IMG/VR virus record: IMGVR_UViG_3300037557_000171
Span: 1-21,494 of that record
Source: a virus
Length of the DNA stretch: 21,494 nucleotides
Direction: 5' to 3' (one strand)
Under the pieces are notes generated by a model, which had not been told where the DNA came from, made no database searches, and was given only the letters and a program-made list of their open reading frames with translations. Below, piece after piece: positions 12,001 to 16,333 of the stretch. The position numbers and the translations under genes are program-made. Numbering within the stretch: the first letter of the stretch is position 1; the number at the start of each line of letters is the position of its first letter.

Positions 12001-14556
12001 ATTTCACAATTAGAGAAAGGTACTAGAGATACTACTAATTTACATATACCAGATGCATATCTATGTATGTGGAATAGTAATTTAGGTAGACCATATACAT
12101 TCTACTCGGATAGTTCACGTACTTACAATAATCCAACTAGTGATAGAGCGGTTGATAAGAAACCATACAACAGCCTTCCTGAGCATTTCGAGAGTATTCA
12201 TTATCATGACTCAGTATATGCAATGAGTTTAGGACCATTGGACCTAAGAATAAAAACCGCTAACCCCGATACTAAAACTGGTGCTTCCGCCACAGGAGCG
12301 GTTGTAGAGGGATTAACTGATTATCTAGCACAGGGCGGTGATAGCCTAGATAGTCAGAAGATAATGTATAGCAAGTTCTGGCCTTGTGGTAGCCGTGGTG
12401 GGCCTTTAGTCAGTCGTTTAGACCTGTACACCGAAGCCAGCGTATCATGGACTATACCCCGTAAATACGCAGCAAATGACTTCTATTACTGGGAAGACGA
12501 TGACAGCCTACTAGATGGTAGTTACAACATGAACCTCTCTGGCATCAAGTACACTGCAATGAATAGCAGTCACGCTGATAACAGATATTCCTATGGTTGG
12601 AGAGTATCAGTTAGACAAGCGTATAACAAACCCACATACGGTATACTACCGGGTAGAGGGAAACTAGAGGATGACAACTCTACAGAGACCGGATACACCA
12701 CTGATTACGTGGCAGGACCATTGGTGCAGATGGAGTCTACTACATGGTCTTACATTGGTGGTGATGCCTCGCAGTCTAGTGCTTCTATGTCCACAACATA
12801 TGTTGGTGTCATGGAGAGGCAGACTAACTTCGCGGGTATGCTTGCTGCTGACAGACCTGAGTTCCAAGTGCGTTACAGTGATGGGAGAAGGATGACAAGA
12901 CCGTTCGGAGCACCATTGAGAACATTAGCGTCCAACACAAATCAGATTGCAGACTGGTGGGGTGACTCAAGATTTGGTAAAGCAAAATATAGCGTCACAG
13001 AGGCCGCTCAGTACTATCTGGTGGATTGGTGGGGTAACGAGCGTGGAGAGGACGTAAGGCGTGCTCCAGTGCGTGGATTCGGCATCAGACCAGCATGGGA
13101 CTGTGGTGATGTATACGAGTATGACAGAACCAACGGAAGAACTCCCCACGCTAGGATATTCAATAACGGTAAGCCCATCTTCGATGTTCTTGGTGTCATA
13201 AACTCCTCAGGGGCAAGAACCGGCGACCCACCGAGATTATGTGGTACTCAATCACTGAGTGGTAGTAGCACTGTCCTAGTTGATGTATTCGCACCCACAC
13301 ACTCAATGCGTGTGGGAGACATGGGTAACGGTAGAGGGGTCAGATACCCAAGCCAATTCAACGAGGACATACTCACAGAACTTTCAGAACCAATACATTC
13401 CACTGGTATAGTGTTAAGCCACAACACAGCAGAACCACCAGCCGTAACGGGCTTGTTACGCCCCCGTAACGATGTACTGCAAGCCGATGAGATTCCTAGG
13501 GGAATCAGTGCTAGATTGGAGATTGCAGAGGATGGCCTCCTCAAACCAGACGCGGTAGTTAGTGACCGAGTGGAGAGTGTGGTAGGTTCTAGCCCACATA
13601 AGGACGCAATCAGCAGAAGCACACCGAGGATAGGGGTAGACGCTGAGAACATGGAGGGACTTGAGAAGGACCACATAGTAATCAATACGGAGGCACACAG
13701 CCTACACACTGATAGAGGGGTAGGGCAGAGGACTGTGCTTCATGGTGCTTTAGTAGCCAATTCTCAATCCATTGGTGACTTGGACCTGACATCTACTAAC
13801 TTCAATAGTAACATGAACAACATACTCAGATTCAGCCACACTAACAACGTCAACCCTCTTGGTGGTAGTTATGTGTTAGAGACCAAGAGTTACGGTGCTT
13901 TCTTTGATGATACAGGTTGGGGGCTGGATGGTGTGTCTGGTGCAGCATTCACAACAAATCCATATCAAAATACCGATTTCAATAGAAATACCATGATGAA
14001 CAATCAAAACGACCAGAGCATACAGTGGTTGTTACGCCCCGTCCGTGTCCTAGACAAACAACATGTAGAGATGTTCAGACCACTATCTGCTGTGGGTGGT
14101 AGCACAGCACAACCGGGTTCAAACTTCTTCAGAGCAACTGCTGGTGGAAAGTATGGTTTGTTCACATACAATGTAGCAACACCAAGAGTTGCGACTGATA
14201 ACTTCCCAAGGTCAACAGCATCTGATACCAACGGACCATACGTGCCTGTGTTTTACATGTCCGCATCCAGTTCTGTCACTCCTACATCCCAAGGTCCTAA
14301 GATTCTAGGAACAGAATCCACAGGTTTCGACAAGACTAGCATCACTAGCCCAGTGACGAGAATGGTGATGAGTGAGAATACCCTTCAACACTACAGAGCA
14401 GATGCTGCTAGAAGGAGACAGATGGAAGAATCAAATGAGTTAGTTAGGAGAATAGACTTCAGCATAAAACCTAGATTCAGCCAGTCTCTACACCCTAAGG
14501 GACACAAGGGTGATGTGACTTTCAACGTCAGTAACCACAGTGGTGATGCTTCATGA
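1..14556 (+). CDS. Giant virion structural protein, probably tail tip/baseplate-associated (5' partial)
   Basis: The frame is open from the first base to the TGA at 14554-14556, giving at least 4,851 residues (over 500 kDa). A TTG at 22 is the first possible start, but it has no ribosome binding site and the frame continues upstream as an acidic stretch (GYEADDELDE), so the start is outside the window. I recognise no whole-protein family. The composition (Gly, Ser, Thr, Asn, Asp and aromatics, few cysteines, little coiled coil) points to a beta-rich secreted or virion protein and not a helical tape measure. Visible pieces are GDVLY/GDLLY-type segments at 160-174 and 2743-2757, a calcium-loop motif at 3448-3474, His-rich segments near 7459-7581 and 10621-10710, an ITVDDASRFP phage-type module from 11716, and a basic, probably helical tail near 14380-14500 (HYRADAARRRQ). 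Its place before a hub-like gene and two fibres suggests a tail-tip or baseplate role; this is inference. Confidence 0.8.
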   Translation, partial: GYEADDELDESLTPVNHKPMTPSGITVDGNQLSGGGTTIVTNGNSSESGIIAEGDVLYSSNLALIGTIASGGIGANITLTGNRATDLTDDEELYIGVGTNAYPNTTPQIITASHTPSTKHDSVFHKIVIEPSTSKNSDLTDKGDYERREPSQAIESPSNGEFDKAGTVSGTNIHEMFDIIDNQFRDSNNTLRLFLQPSDRRRINQLSTMRSQISDFNEPNFVSLMYLMSRARIRAVLESNNAGDSFTTVKCVGLTESTVNRNVSVRGKGSPDSQIVKEIEPNAPVVTVTLGGPGQGAMDTKPTYDPSPLARLPFSTRRNLAVLGHLATSGSSGGVIVVKPLNNNSPDLASWGTYGFPKVGRVYLQDGASAKYDSKDASQFTFTDASAGEGKFLLGNGTEFTDFTSWLSATDISKGIGGLEDINVSVTLFADRFFDETSLAEDGTTVNDRMFQGMSDVQHDYQLGTQYASTRALVEIPFFANQFFNDPSSGTFPGPDNSFKIHIDATHTSHTYNPSPVGRRPKGVEPADREAMSAFSLNKKQNQYAPSTTITKFDTETLNYYVTVANVNTFPNPRPGNSELVETTTDSDPYQNVGDHVRNYRKIFLSNGEWAYYRQKAGNTLYIPRDNGAENWAFSSGFLTGAVVGAAVSTGGPTLPLQGIIPIGSDAFTPSSDFENRGEYYHDAASVKTQGGNVDYGLRQYVSAVEFKEGPESNPHAPRIVGGRAVGKVNTVAHKNLDGANGAFVNQILITMSDEDMDLFPDLDYEDMSTYSFSSGEFLYEAETIEKSTGNVYKMHYYGRLTKNSISDTIAPNVLVFVYRSASTSMPPWVTELPGEEIKLTRRVRDILGAVDGDDGDGDALKEVNNEIIAKTYKPTDDDTWTITASSLISFNVTITNSNGRLAGSNTLGLNLREGDLLYSEEEEVDDIATKILYIGKVSKIEDYDDGTYTVNLTSFAKNTASAKPLRLSIANAYEEDSDAVLNKSWNYPYAAGGLRSGDTIWANMTINNPYATEGLFSKSRGVFNEAQVWKGFNGGVASLAASRPRESVPLENFLIGDTCLETAINYAQHVNQTVKENYKSLGLTESQAPKVAYVDPYLAEDGHARVLLYDVAHDKEFIAFQDLHMQVQTSAEAVTIGRPRNMVVGEPTDTDLDGVLDSGIAPVDLAEYTATFNGGGPSWITTQIDVANGFPSENKYIRSTQQSKFIESAYSHDLANRLGTDVITPVNGSLPSSLPTSPVTSSSPGIYGKAHGHHVHTGYSIFGAATDYSMGDSVLPRTNDSTVNPFTANSNHSFSRTKRSLTEAFTAALVKLRTDTSLATLRDPSTFFDTPDGTRVIPAFLCLKGVRDTNLDLTGHEESRLQHLKQWTDMDFLRRLTVDCGAVSVKSSVVSIESAAQEIVRQINQAGAPKGQIVVDKDTTGSAHDPAPFWDADKAFSSRDRGTHMGYVRAHIGREVQDNNGNIGFTVVIHSTVPGASGRNFCVWLDNSKGQAIYQPDFLIGHGGRWRDFWALPDEKEGENMHPAPMPLNKHGRPFAPITTLTQYINPEETGEDVISATDFIDSESDESPVIRAISNALGGGQQFNTVNTESFSTIGSSSTIISGLRVGKNAVGRVNFGGLVASGVPGFAPNAGVWGYGKKGSQKFRDRYGGTSSAVSYTNHTDANDLKADKLGNTPIYGMKMTDHRGTHHGIRYIYKSMDSDFANDNTTLPDTISSEVCVFFNDRDVGLGGFTLGKHMRGSGDATGRMEELGTNNSSMTAKSWTGNRWRGVAAPNIAVNCTLSRTTTTLTVTLAAPFSSAGGLAHHDVLGYLGFPVTDGILQVTDSQGGNQGMTFSYTRRTQENKSGTHKFFGIQGSETLGESSDNYLITPVLNWTTLVTDELIAAVTTAAINAERKGINNPEGISFDCTKMYATDGKTFGDWGVSSDAIKIRAYDPTKNIRPLSDFFRASIHRDFGIQASHIEFGEVEKTELASTGWAFGTSRATTDALIEGNQSFACGYIPNTVMQISTKSRGPNSNTATPVLVDSLNNLVDTSDWRRNLKGESFTRHSGDHILPMINNPNAVYDPTGGSSAADWAIGGSDHLTLQHEMWNFLIPAGQEGASSRIPSFGETKTIFMNDKKSVAVESVNGGTSTTKLAWSNPSEDWPATEVADVLAFSHWAKLDITKDFDGLRSLGSVFSEPFVFFRGGKSSADHSVPLFFGGGFSGVTLDINDGTKNDYSSFYTHPYANGPTGTTGIQNANEISTSFALLDGNAMFAFFPGAALCNQHRGSILPPMFNKDNILSPDLTKTGTTINSGHPYSTPYTNNSGTNITVQKPSPLILRFAHPTARYEDHRDGTDSKTTYLIFGPGQAFPFTQEVADGGSAYNTEQPHPGRVIVNGNGWSKVPLATATQRFPNHIESEGILADGTFGTGYFMPEASAYQLVRGRFHWRATYNWEPPQGKPNAAILKQTPSSGRMYGNHFNYRTATSGIDNDILKAHPMRHCPVIGHGVAMAADMVYHMDGGYHPGGHWMDNQITFNPPHPKSDTILQRWGSGSADTVLHPSAYRVAGPITTKVLAYAASEGDLVAADVDMEYIIVDATRCQNGEELSAVLGSAINSFPGAGALKAMGGTHNPSMSNAMRQDRYGWIESTYSAIVNSSTDPDDNHITVTMSGGTQDSLEQIPACGWLRTAASGFAPYYAREVHNDGAWKVKFYLAPNRISGQMKFEDKTTWYDTSGAKDTFPTVNSGSIWIWSKAGVHRFNNDNSPERDHMCQTHFSGLVDAIDRTRPIGAVGWAGERYSYLNSLKVGTEGYAAGLGAWHPMLGFSPYGSASSAMTALGHLPVVAPMTHSPESLPPVDGMGASAANLMTYLGDPYSNSTGFRVNSDSQAAYNIGHQVFVAPYTIHTKPPIYIDTTLPDFMTHPQGVFGRAFLVVSYECESALVAKYDRDVITGLGDWLQVKGAAANSVANPIHYAGTTEWDERFHGQDRFIAPANAGPNVEAMVHITPTVPSFSDYTTNHVLDGSPFNAAYFFHGSAASNTNLENAIPSLHKTGDLILDLDHSVGSFFLEETGVERNVADDFYTGEDFTQLYDDGGGTPSHDDFWVGDVNAFDLYKRAPAKNFSVEHVVWKRMDGGNLSLPAINARGLGAVPFVNRVSGGTAYTMGEKIYGNVRFSFETTNGAMLPVLQAQELSHPQLASKFPKEISNVLDIPNEELQFEEMVVIDDSGQQHILEGGSPLGTIIRGFRKVNDRETKGMAPSLANSGVAPNLKIQLPDPNTIPGNIVIRSGFDRVQAYQNETMGSGGMIHPDLNENYIGSLFDNSVSSPRTGPTYEDHNWEHIDTLTKESTNSGWKESTNSAPLQTSYEQHDRTLYFHVTKMGHSGTERYPTEYTHSGGVVNQSLTVSGFSGTTLTVSGTVDASIYDAGFGTKEVSDNRRFLRLATTTDSVVVSYTAISGVTFTGVIGDVDFTAFLEANPPASTTINITPSYYIPAGSNRFFASRRLRDHAEVSGNSPDMAKTEYATGTYGTIDTNTLAHNIYNKQVLTPMPLPRMGHHFVTPTMPMLPGHWAHPVYQGLFRKHMAENASLRGFADKNILTDSVTATMDKAELTALESGAVVDQFNVHDPELAFSGVNAAPSGPSDIHGGAFTLMFETSIKYDGYGILASTGAAGTVNQQGGHSILLESAANYTLGKHFPDPAEVGAYQIVIQPNTFSTQLVGYHSDVLASTLSLTSQQVNTVIGKKVSHSTLGTVSLTLAQATQADVRGCEIFINEAMLDINPDHGSQFTNIPPLLLYNPFGVEGTESPVFTRRALPYTPGQFRNATPGYTVSTPWWSFLHKVAPDDDSSDNFKHIAHHRPDNYYHIKRSTFGSIGVQLTIAGYPSIYPNIYSHVLQNTSLNPKCIVKSIQSAAGGYRTITVDDASRFPETPQYGEVLEYTDSNGIRRTLDYTRRAGLQLNAINKPDKLQSSTLSGPFWDNLTVETTIRLSQPYDIYSSKNVLTDNNSSIFAKVISQLEKGTRDTTNLHIPDAYLCMWNSNLGRPYTFYSDSSRTYNNPTSDRAVDKKPYNSLPEHFESIHYHDSVYAMSLGPLDLRIKTANPDTKTGASATGAVVEGLTDYLAQGGDSLDSQKIMYSKFWPCGSRGGPLVSRLDLYTEASVSWTIPRKYAANDFYYWEDDDSLLDGSYNMNLSGIKYTAMNSSHADNRYSYGWRVSVRQAYNKPTYGILPGRGKLEDDNSTETGYTTDYVAGPLVQMESTTWSYIGGDASQSSASMSTTYVGVMERQTNFAGMLAADRPEFQVRYSDGRRMTRPFGAPLRTLASNTNQIADWWGDSRFGKAKYSVTEAAQYYLVDWWGNERGEDVRRAPVRGFGIRPAWDCGDVYEYDRTNGRTPHARIFNNGKPIFDVLGVINSSGARTGDPPRLCGTQSLSGSSTVLVDVFAPTHSMRVGDMGNGRGVRYPSQFNEDILTELSEPIHSTGIVLSHNTAEPPAVTGLLRPRNDVLQADEIPRGISARLEIAEDGLLKPDAVVSDRVESVVGSSPHKDAISRSTPRIGVDAENMEGLEKDHIVINTEAHSLHTDRGVGQRTVLHGALVANSQSIGDLDLTSTNFNSNMNNILRFSHTNNVNPLGGSYVLETKSYGAFFDDTGWGLDGVSGAAFTTNPYQNTDFNRNTMMNNQNDQSIQWLLRPVRVLDKQHVEMFRPLSAVGGSTAQPGSNFFRATAGGKYGLFTYNVATPRVATDNFPRSTASDTNGPYVPVFYMSASSSVTPTSQGPKILGTESTGFDKTSITSPVTRMVMSENTLQHYRADAARRRQMEESNELVRRIDFSIKPRFSQSLHPKGHKGDVTFNVSNHSGDAS
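9997..10044 (+). repeat. 24-base tandem repeat in the giant gene
   Basis: AAGGAAAGCACCAAC occurs at 9997-10011 and again at 10021-10035, giving KESTNSGW then KESTNSAP. It is an in-frame eight-residue duplication, probably by slippage or short-range recombination, in a Ser/Thr-rich surface-like stretch. Confidence 0.75.
10864..10913. repeat. Strong GC-rich hairpin inside the giant coding region
   Basis: The left arm 10864-10878 (GTAAACGCGGCCCCC) pairs with the right arm 10900-10913 (GGGGGCGCGTTTAC): 14 base pairs with one bulged G and a 21-base loop. It is read through in frame (VNAAPSGP..GGAFT). No T-run follows, so it is not a standard terminator. Confidence 0.7.
11550..12170 (+). other. 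Low-GC island within the giant gene
   Basis: By hand count, 11581-12060 has 162 G+C in 480 bases (about 34%), with single lines as low as 27%. Sampled lines elsewhere in the same gene give 53% (5281-5340) and 45% (8941-9000). The frame stays open. The island includes the ITVDDASRFP module and a Tyr/Asn-rich stretch (YPSIYPNIYSHVLQ). It may be a domain acquired from another virus. Confidence 0.65.
13443..13471. repeat. Three-arm short inverted repeat (cgtaac / gttacg / cgtaac)
   Basis: CGTAAC at 13443-13448, GTTACG at 13455-13460 and CGTAAC at 13465-13470 can form two mutually exclusive six-base hairpins, with GGGC/GCCC pairing also possible between 13449-13452 and 13460-13463. It lies in frame in the giant gene (VTGLLRPRND) and may be chance. 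Confidence 0.4.
14542..14547 (+). promoter_or_regulatory. Ribosome binding site for the hub-like gene (inside giant gene)
   Basis: GGTGAT lies five bases before the ATG at 14553 and pairs with the 3' end of 16S rRNA (..ATCACC..). It sits in the last codons of the giant gene, so initiation should follow termination at the overlapping ATGA. Confidence 0.65.
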
Positions 14557-15989
14557 CCAATCTAAAGGCAAGTGGTGGTAAGTTCAATAACACCGTCAAT
14601 GAAATCATGCAGCATATCAGAAAACCTGTGTTTGTGGACAATGCTGTACACCATGCACTTCTCTCATCACAGTCTGATAACAAACACAAGGTGACTATAG
14701 AGAATAGAAACAATGCTACCTACAATGTGTTCAGCGAGAAGAGGTACGAGTTGGTTGAAGGGGAAGCGGCTGTACAACTCACTCATGTAAGTGTACCGGG
14801 CCATTCAAGCAAAGCAGCACCATTCTACGAAAGTAGTGTTATTTCTTCATCTTCCACTTTACCTACTCTGATGTATAGCGGGGAGAACACTAGTGAGAGG
14901 CTTACTCTTTCAACAGCGGAAACTTCCACTGAGGGAGTTAAAATCAACATGAAGAATATGAAGGGGAGAAGTCTGAAGGATATAGGTTTCAGAGGTAGTA
15001 CTGTACATCTTGGAGACCCTATTGATGTTGGCTTAAGAACTAGCGACTTGGCTATGAGGTTAGGTTCAGATGTAACATCTACTCTTACATCAGTGCAGAT
15101 AGGCTCATTGAGACACTCTGCGAATACTAACGAAGGTAGGAGAAAACACACCAACAAGTTCCTTGCAGAGGACTTCTTCGGTATTCCCCTCATATCAGCA
15201 CTCAAGTTCACATCACGTCATGATGGAAATATCATCTACTTCGATAGATTTGCTAATCTGATGTACACACCATTCAGATTCTCATCATCAAATAGATTCC
15301 TAGATGCTACCATCAGACAAGGCAACGAGGAAACCAACCCATCATCTCACAACGAAAATAGAATCTCAATCAAAGGGGTTCCCTTAGCACTTAATGAGAA
15401 TGCTTCTGTGGTGGTTGATGATGCAGAGAGACAACAAGGTAAGTTCGATACAGACATACAAGAGACAACAACCCCTATCTTTGATGCTACAGTTAAGACC
15501 AATGCAGCAGCCAAGAGGGTTGCAAGACAGATTCTGAAAGCCAACTCCCTACAACAAGGCTCTCTGAGAAGTAGTGGACACCCCGACTCTTGGGACTTAA
15601 GACCCGGTAAGGTAGTATCCTATCAAGGAGAGAAGAGACTCATCATTGAATCTAGACACACATTATCTTCTAGACTAACAGACATGAACTTCGTCTCCAT
15701 ACAAAAAGGAATTGAAGGTGTGTTACAGGGAATCAGTAAGGGGATGGTTTCAGCATCAGCGGGTGATAATCCAGACATCATAAGTCAGAAGACTGAAAAG
15801 AATCTCTCTCTGTTTTCTTCATTAGAAATTAGAGTAATTCCCATTATAACAGTCAGAGTTGTCGAAAGCCTCAATTCTAAGTTTGCAATCGGTAAGGCTG
15901 CTGGGAGGGCTACGATAGGCAAGGCTAACACACAAAAGGTGATTGGAATGTCCAAGTTTAGCGAAGTCAGTATGAGAGGTGGTGAGTAA
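14553..15989 (+). CDS. Putative baseplate/tail hub-like protein, 478 aa
   Basis: Starts with ATG inside the ATGA overlap with the giant gene, with GGTGAT five bases upstream, so translation is probably coupled. The N-terminal half (to about residue 220) is not recognisable. The C-terminal half has a layout I associate with gpD/gp27/VgrG-type hub proteins: NRISIKGVPL, then an Ala-rich helix-like stretch (NAAAKRVARQILKANS), then the DLRPGKVVSYQG turn, then a strand pattern ending in RLIIESRHTLSSRLTDMNF. In that family these form the ring at the tail end around the spike. The last 50 residues carry short IGKA repeats. Order (giant protein, hub-like, small protein, fibres) agrees with a baseplate gene cluster. 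Arginine is AGA/AGG in 28 of 29 cases. The hub assignment is pattern-based and could be wrong; that it is a real virion-module gene is much safer. Confidence 0.55.
   Translation: MTNLKASGGKFNNTVNEIMQHIRKPVFVDNAVHHALLSSQSDNKHKVTIENRNNATYNVFSEKRYELVEGEAAVQLTHVSVPGHSSKAAPFYESSVISSSSTLPTLMYSGENTSERLTLSTAETSTEGVKINMKNMKGRSLKDIGFRGSTVHLGDPIDVGLRTSDLAMRLGSDVTSTLTSVQIGSLRHSANTNEGRRKHTNKFLAEDFFGIPLISALKFTSRHDGNIIYFDRFANLMYTPFRFSSSNRFLDATIRQGNEETNPSSHNENRISIKGVPLALNENASVVVDDAERQQGKFDTDIQETTTPIFDATVKTNAAAKRVARQILKANSLQQGSLRSSGHPDSWDLRPGKVVSYQGEKRLIIESRHTLSSRLTDMNFVSIQKGIEGVLQGISKGMVSASAGDNPDIISQKTEKNLSLFSSLEIRVIPIITVRVVESLNSKFAIGKAAGRATIGKANTQKVIGMSKFSEVSMRGGE
15976..15985 (+). promoter_or_regulatory. 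Ribosome binding site for the 114-aa gene
   Basis: GAGGTGGTGA offers two alternative matches to anti-Shine-Dalgarno, GAGGTG seven bases and GGTGA three bases before the ATG at 15989. It overlaps the end of the hub-like gene, which closes with TAATG. Confidence 0.65.
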
Positions 15990-16333
15990 TGCCTGCGAGT
16001 GATTACATCAAGAGAGTTATGTTGGATACTATAGCATCTAACATCAACGAAATGATAATTGGTTTTGATGGAACACCAGCCACGCCCTCTGATGGTGCTG
16101 CTGGTAGACCAGCGGTCACAATTACACCCACTGTGACTGTGATAGATGACTCGACTTTGATGGTCGAAGGGACCTTAGGAACCGAACACTCTTTCTCTGA
16201 ACCACTAAAGGAGGTCTTCATACAGTCAAGGGGCACCAGTGATTTCGTTCCAGTCTCAAGACATGTAATAAGCCCCATAACAAAGACAAGTGGTAACGAG
16301 ATGAAGATTCAACTATTGATAGAGGTGAGATAA
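15989..16333 (+). CDS. Small tail/baseplate-like protein of unknown function, 114 aa
   Basis: ATG overlaps the TAA of the preceding gene (TAATG), with GAGGTGGTGA just upstream. The N-terminus (SDYIKRVMLDTIASNINEM) looks helical; then comes a low-complexity, Pro/Ala/Gly-rich linker (GTPATPSDGAAGRPA, about residues 28-42) and a beta-rich C-terminal half. The segment LKEVFIQSRGTSDFVPVSRH followed by ISPITKTSGNEMKIQLLIEV resembles the pattern 'E-hydrophobic-hydrophobic, short loop, R, hydrophobic-x-P-hydrophobic-x-K, E-hydrophobic' found in N-terminal domains of several phage tail-fibre and collar proteins. That likeness is from memory and is only a hint of an adaptor or attachment role. No cysteine, signal peptide or membrane segment is present. 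Coupling on both sides shows it is made with the hub-like protein and the first fibre. Confidence 0.6.
   Translation: MPASDYIKRVMLDTIASNINEMIIGFDGTPATPSDGAAGRPAVTITPTVTVIDDSTLMVEGTLGTEHSFSEPLKEVFIQSRGTSDFVPVSRHVISPITKTSGNEMKIQLLIEVR
16322..16328 (+). promoter_or_regulatory. Ribosome binding site for fibre 1
   Basis: GAGGTGA, a seven-base match to the 16S complement, four bases before the ATG at 16333. It lies in the final codons of the 114-residue gene and supports coupled translation through TAATG. Confidence 0.7.

Noticed and set aside
11550-12170. Low-GC island as an insertion sequence or intron
   Set aside because: No terminal repeats, no transposase or endonuclease motifs, and the frame runs through with virion-like sequence.
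13411-13428. VLSHNT as an intein C-terminal splice motif
   Set aside because: HN-T fits the last block, but I see no matching N-terminal Cys/Ser block or endonuclease motifs upstream, and the sequence around it is ordinary for this protein.
13248-13709. 153-codon open frame on the minus strand
   Set aside because: Antisense to an unbroken in-frame stretch of the giant gene, low-complexity Ser/Leu content, no ribosome binding site seen.
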